10,372 bases of DNA. Source: Clostridium sp. UBA3947 (lineage in GTDB: Bacteria > Bacillota > Clostridia > Clostridiales > Clostridiaceae). Under the pieces are notes generated by a model. That model worked only from the letters and a program-made list of their open reading frames with translations. It had not been told where the DNA came from and searched no databases. The position numbers and the translations under genes were made by a program. The stretch lies in contig DGDR01000010.1 in assembly GCA_002385545.1 (NCBI GenBank), forward strand, positions 1-10,372. The letters run 5' to 3'. Of the stretch, positions 6,198 to 10,372 are shown one piece after another (within the stretch, counting starts at the first letter, position 1; the number at the start of each line of letters is the position of its first letter).

Positions 6198-6941
6198 ATG
6201 GACTTTTATTCTCAAATATTTAAAAGAAAATCCTTTCACCTGTTCAGGGATACTGGAACATTAACTGAGGAGGATATTAGTAAGCTCAAAGTATTTATAA
6301 ATTCTGTTATCCCTCTGGATTCATCAATTAAGACAGAGATTACAATAGTTCCAGAATCTGAGACAACCTGTAAGAGAGGAGCGGAGTATTGCATCCTGTT
6401 TTACAGTGAGAAAAGAGGGGACTATCTCAGAAATATAGGCTATATGGGAGAGCAGATAGACTTATACCTTGCCTCTCAAAACATTGGCGCCCTATGGTAT
6501 GGTATTGGTAAACCAAAAAAAATACAAGTTAATGGTCTTGATTATGTAATCAGGATTGCTATTGCTAAAATGCCTGAAAACAAGTTTAGAAAAGATATGT
6601 TTAAATCCAAAAGAAAGCCCCTAGAGGAAACATGGATAGGAGAAACCTTAGGTATTGGGGAAATTGTACGTTTTGCACCAAGTGCTTGCAACACACAGCC
6701 ATGGATTACAGAAAATACTGGGGAAGAACTTATTGTTTATAGATATAAAAAGCCAGGTAAAAGAGGTATTATGCCTGCAGATAAGGTTATCTATTACAAT
6801 CGCATTGATGTGGGAATTTATCTATTTATGCTAGAAACTTGCTTGTCCCATGAAGGTTATACATGGGAAAGAACCCTTTACGAAGACAAGGCAGATGATA
6901 GTGTGGAGAAGGTTAAAATAGCTAGATACCAGATATATTGA
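6198..6941 (+). CDS. Nitroreductase-family flavoprotein (TM1586-type)
   Basis: A 247-residue protein of the putative TM1586 nitroreductase group, in which two nitroreductase-like halves sit in one chain. The first half has the RKSFHLF FMN-contact segment (10-16) and GYMGEQIDLYLASQNIGALW (81-100), the helix equivalent to the A-L-x-A-x-x-x-G-L-G-x-x-W segment of nitroreductases. The second has RFAPSACNTQPW (158-169), a strong FMN-binding signature, and NRIDVGI (201-207). Such enzymes bind FMN and reduce nitro compounds, quinones or other acceptors with NAD(P)H; the natural substrate is unknown. There is no signal peptide, so it is cytoplasmic. A strong GGAGGGGG ribosome-binding site (6183-6190) fixes the start. 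No partner gene is apparent: the upstream DNA holds a gene remnant and the downstream gene has its own promoter. Confidence 0.87.
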   Translation: MDFYSQIFKRKSFHLFRDTGTLTEEDISKLKVFINSVIPLDSSIKTEITIVPESETTCKRGAEYCILFYSEKRGDYLRNIGYMGEQIDLYLASQNIGALWYGIGKPKKIQVNGLDYVIRIAIAKMPENKFRKDMFKSKRKPLEETWIGETLGIGEIVRFAPSACNTQPWITENTGEELIVYRYKKPGKRGIMPADKVIYYNRIDVGIYLFMLETCLSHEGYTWERTLYEDKADDSVEKVKIARYQIY

Positions 6942-6947
6942 ATATTG

Positions 6948-6976
6948 TTGACATATAACGTTTTCTGTGCTAAATT
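6948..6976 (+). promoter_or_regulatory. Promoter for the small membrane protein gene
   Basis: A consensus TTGACA (6948-6953), a 17-bp spacer and TAAATT (6971-6976) preceded by TG form a good sigma-A-like promoter starting only 6 bp after the nitroreductase stop codon. Transcription would begin near 6983, leaving a leader of about 125 nt that is AT-rich without obvious strong structure. Confidence 0.65.
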
Positions 6977-7106
6977 ATTACAAAAATATAAATTGTACGT
7001 TGACTGAAAGATAGGGTGAAAATTAAATAATAGATAGCATTAATTATTTGATTGAAATTATATTTTTATAAATTTAGTATGGAAAAGAAATGGAGAGTAA
7101 ATTTAT

Positions 7107-7550
7107 ATGGACAAGCTAAAAAGACTTGGAATTAAGCTTGGGTATGCATTGCTCTTTCAAATACTTCTTTATATTATTCATTTTATCCTAGCACCATCAG
7201 TGTTAGGATGCAAAACATATATTGTCCTTGAGTTCTTTGATATTTTTTACATCTCCACAGTAGTTATTACTTTCCTAGGTCAGTTTTATTTAGTGAAAAG
7301 TATCTGTTGTTGGATAGTTACAATTCCTATATATCCGGTTCTTATACATGCTTATCATCCTAAATATATCTATGATATAGGTAGACCGAATGGGATAATA
7401 CATAAGGATACGAACGTGGACATAATTGTAATAACATTAGTAACTTTAGTGATAGAGCTTTTAGTATGCATTATGACAAATATAATACGGTTTTTGATAA
7501 GAAAACATAATCAAAATAGGAGCAATAATAAGATAAAGGATTTGCCTTAA
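7107..7550 (+). CDS. Small integral membrane protein of unknown function
   Basis: A 147-residue protein with about four hydrophobic segments (roughly residues 10-30, 38-60, 63-82 and 103-131). The loop between the third and fourth contains HAYHPKYIYDIGRPNGIIHK (81-100). It ends in a basic tail (RKHNQNRSNNKIKDLP), which by the positive-inside rule is probably cytoplasmic. I recognise no family. It has a plausible GGAGAG ribosome-binding site before the ATG, a good promoter at 6948-6976 and a terminator-like hairpin after its stop, so it looks like an expressed single gene. Candidates such as an immunity-type, stress or transporter-accessory protein cannot be separated from sequence alone. Confidence 0.7.
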   Translation: MDKLKRLGIKLGYALLFQILLYIIHFILAPSVLGCKTYIVLEFFDIFYISTVVITFLGQFYLVKSICCWIVTIPIYPVLIHAYHPKYIYDIGRPNGIIHKDTNVDIIVITLVTLVIELLVCIMTNIIRFLIRKHNQNRSNNKIKDLP

Positions 7551-7565
7551 ACTATATAATAAACA

Positions 7566-7641
7566 AAGGGTTCTCGAACGCTAATCCTACAGTTTGGCCA
7601 TTTTGCCATATAAGGTAACGTTAAGAACCCTTATTTTTATT
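7566..7641. terminator. Long branched hairpin terminator between convergent genes
   Basis: AAGGGTTCT (7566-7574) pairs with AGAACCCTT (7624-7632). Inside, AACG pairs with CGTT, and CCT pairs with AGG. TGGC and GCCA form a terminal stem around a CATTTT loop. A T-rich tract (TTATTTTTATTT) follows on the plus strand, and on the minus strand the stem is followed by a T-rich TTTGTTTATT. It fits a bidirectional terminator for the small membrane protein gene and feoAB. Its internal arm is larger than a terminator needs. Confidence 0.75.
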
Positions 7642-7653
7642 TATATAATATAT

Positions 7654-9990
7654 CTAAATAAGATTGGCAACGAGATATACAATCAAAGCAGCACACCAAG
7701 CCACGAAACACTGCCATAGAACTACTCCAACTGCCCACTTCTTACCAAGCTCCCTTCTAATTGAAGCAATGGCTGCTACACAAGGAGTGTAAAGCAGTGA
7801 GAACACTAAAAGGGATGCTGCAGCTGCAGGGGTCATTATGGTAGCTACATCTTGACCAAAGAGAATTTGAATAGTAGATACAACGCTCTCCTTTGCCATA
7901 AATCCAGTGATTAGGGAGGTACATATTCTCCAATCTCCAAGTCCAAGGGGTTTCATAATCACTGTGAGCCATCCTCCTATGATGGCAAGGATGCTGTCCT
8001 GTTGATTTTCAACAAGATTGAAATATGGATCAAAGCTCTGTAGGAGCCAGATTACAACAGTAGCAATTAAAATGATAGTAAAGGCTCTCTGTAAAAAGTC
8101 CTTAGCCTTTTCCCATAGAAGCTGAGCCACATTTTGAGGACTTGGCATACGGTAATTAGGCAATTCCATAACGAAGGGCACAGCCTCACCCTTGAATAAT
8201 GTACCCTTAAATAGTAGGGCCACTAGGATGGCAACGATAATGCCTAGAAAGTAAAGGCCAATCATTATAAGTGCCTTGTATTTTGGGAAAAAGGCATCAA
8301 CGAAAAAGGCGTATATAGGTAGTTTTGCAGTACAACTCATAAAAGGTGTGAGCAGGATTGTCATTTTTCTATCTCGCTCACTTGGCAAGGTACGAGTAGA
8401 CATAACTGCTGGAACAGTACAACCAAATCCAATTAGCATTGGCACTATACTTCTTCCAGAAAGTCCGATTTTTCGGAGCAACTTGTCCATAAAAAAGGCA
8501 ACTCTGGCAATATAGCCGCTGTCTTCAAGTAGTGAAAGGAAGAAAAACAGGGTAACAATAATAGGTAGAAAGCTTAAAACTGTTCCAACTCCTGCAAAAA
8601 TACCATCAATCACAAGGCTCTGCATAGCATCGTTAACAGCCATAGCCTTTAAGCCCTGTTCCACAAGGCCAGTTAGTTCTTCAATACCAAGCTCTAACCA
8701 ACCTTGAATGGTGCCTCCAATTACATCGAAGGTTAGCCAGAAAACAATTCCCATAATCATAATAAATAATGGAATGGCTGTCCATTTACCTGTAAGAATC
8801 CTATCAATTTTTTCACTTCTGATGCTTTCTTTACTTTTCTTAGGTTTTATAACGGAAAGATCGCATACTTTCTTAATGAAAGCATATCGCATATCTGCAA
8901 TGGCTGCGCTTCTGTCAAGGCCTCTTTCCTTTTCCATTTGTGAAACAATATGTTCTATAGTGTCCTTTTCGTTCTGATCTAGCTCAAGCTGTGACATAAC
9001 CAAAGCATCACCCTCAGCTACCTTGCTTGCAGCAAAGCGAAGGGGAAGGTTGGCGCTATGAGCATGATCCTCAATGAGATGACAAATACCATGTAGACAG
9101 CGGTGAACTGCGCCACCTTGATCTTTTTTGTCACAGAAATCCTGACGCAAAGGGGCTTCTTGATATTTTGCCACATGAATAGCGTGGTTTACAAGCTCGC
9201 TTATTCCTTGATTTTTTGATGCGGAAATGGGTACAACAGGAACCCCTAGCATTGCTTCCATAGTGTTCACATCTATGGTTCCACCGTTAGCTGTCAATTC
9301 ATCCATCATATTGAGAGCAATTACCATAGGAATGTCCATTTCCAGTAGCTGCATAGTAAGATATAAGTTACGTTCTATGTTTGTGGCATCAACAATGTTG
9401 ATGATTGCCTTTGGTTTTTCATTTAAAACAAAATTACGGGATACTATCTCTTCGTTACTATAAGGGGACATGGAGTATATTCCAGGCAAATCTGTAACCA
9501 GAGTGTTAGGATACCCTTTGATAACTCCGTCCTTTCGGTCTACCGTTACCCCAGGAAAATTCCCAACATGTTGATTAGCGCCGGTAAGCTGATTAAAAAG
9601 GGTAGTCTTGCCACAGTTTTGATTACCAACTAGAGCAAAGGTTAAAATTGATCCTTCTGGCAAGGGATTGCCACTACCTTCAGGATGAAGTCTTCCATGT
9701 TCCCCAAGAGTAGGATGTTCTGTCTTACCAGTGGGACGTTTCTTTTCTATTTTCTCCATAGGCTCTGATGACGGTTTTACTTCGATTTTTGCGGCATCAT
9801 CCAGCCTCAAGGTCAGTGCATAACCATGAATTATAATTTCCACAGGATCTCCCAAGGGTGCGAATTTGACTATAGTAATTTCTGCACCTGGGATTACACC
9901 CATATCTAGAAGGTGTTGACGCAAAGCACCTTCACCATTGACTTTAGTGATGACTGCTGTTTCTCCAATTTTTAAATCTTTTAGTGTCAT
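7654..9990 (-). CDS. feoB: Ferrous iron transporter, fused FeoA-FeoB
   Basis: A 778-residue protein with a complete FeoA domain (residues 1-74, SH3-like) joined by a charged, Gly/Pro/His-containing linker (about 75-114) to a full FeoB. The FeoB G domain has P-loop GNQNCGKT (122-129), switch I HVGNFPGVTVD (141-151), DLPGIYS (167-173), NMMD (227-230) and SASK (256-259). A helical domain follows (about 285-395). The membrane domain starts near 403 and carries two Gate regions with conserved cysteines (GCTVPAVMSTR at 523-533, SCTAKLPIY at 552-560; MAKESVVSTI at 698-707; TPCVAAIASIRRELG at 735-749). It takes up Fe2+ across the cytoplasmic membrane under anaerobic conditions, and FeoA modulates FeoB. 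No separate feoA or feoC is nearby, consistent with the fusion. The start has an AAGGAAGAAGGA Shine-Dalgarno stretch and a promoter at 10051-10079. Residues 296-311 form a His/Cys-rich patch (HRCLHGICHLIEDHAH). Confidence 0.96.
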   Translation of the reverse strand: MTLKDLKIGETAVITKVNGEGALRQHLLDMGVIPGAEITIVKFAPLGDPVEIIIHGYALTLRLDDAAKIEVKPSSEPMEKIEKKRPTGKTEHPTLGEHGRLHPEGSGNPLPEGSILTFALVGNQNCGKTTLFNQLTGANQHVGNFPGVTVDRKDGVIKGYPNTLVTDLPGIYSMSPYSNEEIVSRNFVLNEKPKAIINIVDATNIERNLYLTMQLLEMDIPMVIALNMMDELTANGGTIDVNTMEAMLGVPVVPISASKNQGISELVNHAIHVAKYQEAPLRQDFCDKKDQGGAVHRCLHGICHLIEDHAHSANLPLRFAASKVAEGDALVMSQLELDQNEKDTIEHIVSQMEKERGLDRSAAIADMRYAFIKKVCDLSVIKPKKSKESIRSEKIDRILTGKWTAIPLFIMIMGIVFWLTFDVIGGTIQGWLELGIEELTGLVEQGLKAMAVNDAMQSLVIDGIFAGVGTVLSFLPIIVTLFFFLSLLEDSGYIARVAFFMDKLLRKIGLSGRSIVPMLIGFGCTVPAVMSTRTLPSERDRKMTILLTPFMSCTAKLPIYAFFVDAFFPKYKALIMIGLYFLGIIVAILVALLFKGTLFKGEAVPFVMELPNYRMPSPQNVAQLLWEKAKDFLQRAFTIILIATVVIWLLQSFDPYFNLVENQQDSILAIIGGWLTVIMKPLGLGDWRICTSLITGFMAKESVVSTIQILFGQDVATIMTPAAAASLLVFSLLYTPCVAAIASIRRELGKKWAVGVVLWQCFVAWCAALIVYLVANLI

Positions 9991-10039
9991 ATTATTCCTT
10001 CTTCCTTTACTGATTCTAGTGGGTGTAAATAAATATTTT

Positions 10040-10047
10040 CTCGCGAG
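10040..10047. promoter_or_regulatory. CTCGCGAG palindrome at the feoAB transcription start
   Basis: A perfect 8-bp GC-rich palindrome sits just downstream of the feoAB -10 box, at the predicted start of transcription, within very AT-rich DNA. That is where a repressor operator would lie. It does not match the Fur box, and I see no clear Fur or DtxR-type site, so its role is speculative. Confidence 0.25.
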
Positions 10048-10050
10048 TTT

Positions 10051-10079
10051 ATTTTATGCTAAATAGGACAATTGGTCAA
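10051..10079 (-). promoter_or_regulatory. Sigma-A-like promoter of feoAB
   Basis: On the minus strand TTGACC (plus 10074-10079) and TAAAAT (10051-10056) are each one base from consensus and are separated by the optimal 17 bp. Transcription would start near 10044, about 54 nt before the ATG at 9990. Confidence 0.75.
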
Positions 10080-10149
10080 TAGTGAGAGTAAGGTAATGGC
10101 ATATAATGTAGAGTTGTAATTTATTGATTTGTCAAACATAGGTTACACC

Positions 10150-10372
10150 ATACTTATTCAATAGACAGTTGTAGAAAAACCATGGAAGAATAGGTGCTGT
10201 GTTCTTCAAATGCCTCAACATAATGCTATCTAGAGAATCCATCAATAGCAGTATACTGATAAAACTTTTGGTATTTAGCCTCACTAACAAGAGAAGCGGC
10301 AGGCACGTATTTAACATCTATTTGTATTTTCTGGCATGGATATGTCATCTGTTCATAAGGCTTAGGAATATA
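10150..10372 (-). pseudogene. Remnant of an IS481/IS3-like DDE transposase (integrase core), partial at window edge
   Basis: Reading the minus strand from the window edge gives PKPYEQMTYPCQKIQIDVKY (the start of the rve integrase core, with the first catalytic Asp in QIDVK), then FYQYTAIDGFSR. An in-frame TAG stop (10226-10228) interrupts it, after which HYVEAFEEHSTYSSMVFLQ continues in the same frame to a TAA (10154-10156). This resembles clostridial IS481/IS3-type transposases. From memory, YPGQ and AIDEFSR are usual where this copy has YPCQ and AIDGFSR, which suggests decay. The second Asp (QTDNG) and Glu of the catalytic triad are missing because homology ends near 10150. The N-terminal part would lie beyond the window. 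No terminal inverted repeat or target duplication is visible. It is non-functional and of old insertion origin, about 70 bp upstream of the feoAB -35. Confidence 0.8.

Noticed and set aside
7654..9990. Separate feoA and feoB genes
   Set aside because: The FeoA domain and FeoB are in one uninterrupted frame with a linker, with no stop or internal ribosome-binding site, so it is a true fusion.
10130..10135. Perfect TTGACA on the minus strand as an upstream feoAB promoter
   Set aside because: No acceptable -10 occurs at 16-18 bp spacing; the promoter at 10051-10079 is much better.
10132..10317. 61-codon minus-strand frame at the right edge as a small protein gene
   Set aside because: A different frame of the same strand shows clear transposase similarity, so this one is a shadow of the decayed element.
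1..10372. CRISPR array, tRNA or rRNA genes, phage or toxin-antitoxin module
   Set aside because: I saw no regularly spaced repeats, cloverleaf-like sequences, rRNA signatures or paired toxin-antitoxin genes on either strand.

Overview
The window is low-GC, AT-rich DNA with strong Shine-Dalgarno sequences (GGAGG type), sigma-A-like promoters and hairpin/T-tract terminators. The gene content fits an anaerobic Clostridia-type Firmicute: a CoA-disulfide reductase with a rhodanese domain, a CcdA-thioredoxin fusion, a fused FeoA-FeoB and a TM1586-type nitroreductase. An Alkaliphilus-like or other thiol/sulfur-metabolising clostridium is plausible, but this is inferred from gene content and not shown by a phylogenetic marker.

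Layout. Positions 45-3159 hold two co-directional thiol-redox genes: a CoA-disulfide/persulfide reductase with a C-terminal rhodanese domain, then a CcdA membrane electron carrier fused to an extracytoplasmic TlpA/ResA-type thioredoxin. A 61-nt imperfect inverted repeat lies between them. They converge on a Crp/Fnr-family regulator (3316-3990, minus) across a near-perfect 20-bp bidirectional terminator stem. A 408-bp gap holds the regulator's own promoter and, on the other strand, an extended -10 promoter for a 117-residue CxCxxC protein (4399-4752). That gene ends at a strong terminator and is followed by dusA (4874-5887, tRNA dihydrouridine synthase). The next 310 bp appear to contain a decayed start of an MGMT-family gene. 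A TM1586-type nitroreductase (6198-6941) and a small four-helix membrane protein of unknown function with its own promoter (7107-7550) follow. A long imperfect hairpin separates the latter from the convergent feoAB fusion gene (7654-9990, minus), whose promoter is well resolved at 10051-10079. The right edge (about 10150-10372, minus) is a stop-containing remnant of an IS481/IS3-like DDE transposase.

How it fits together. The first two enzymes would handle low-molecular-weight thiols, persulfides or polysulfides in the cytoplasm and pass reducing power to thiols outside the membrane. The adjacent Crp/Fnr-type regulator is a reasonable but unproven candidate controller. FeoAB (ferrous iron uptake) and the nitroreductase also suit an anaerobic, reducing lifestyle. 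Otherwise the right two-thirds looks like separately transcribed housekeeping or accessory genes with scars of old mobile or lost genes. I did not find a convincing new multi-gene system. The most useful leads are the thiol-redox cluster with its regulator, the inverted repeat inside it, the exact DNA repeat in the CcdA segment, the small CxCxxC protein and the two decayed genes.
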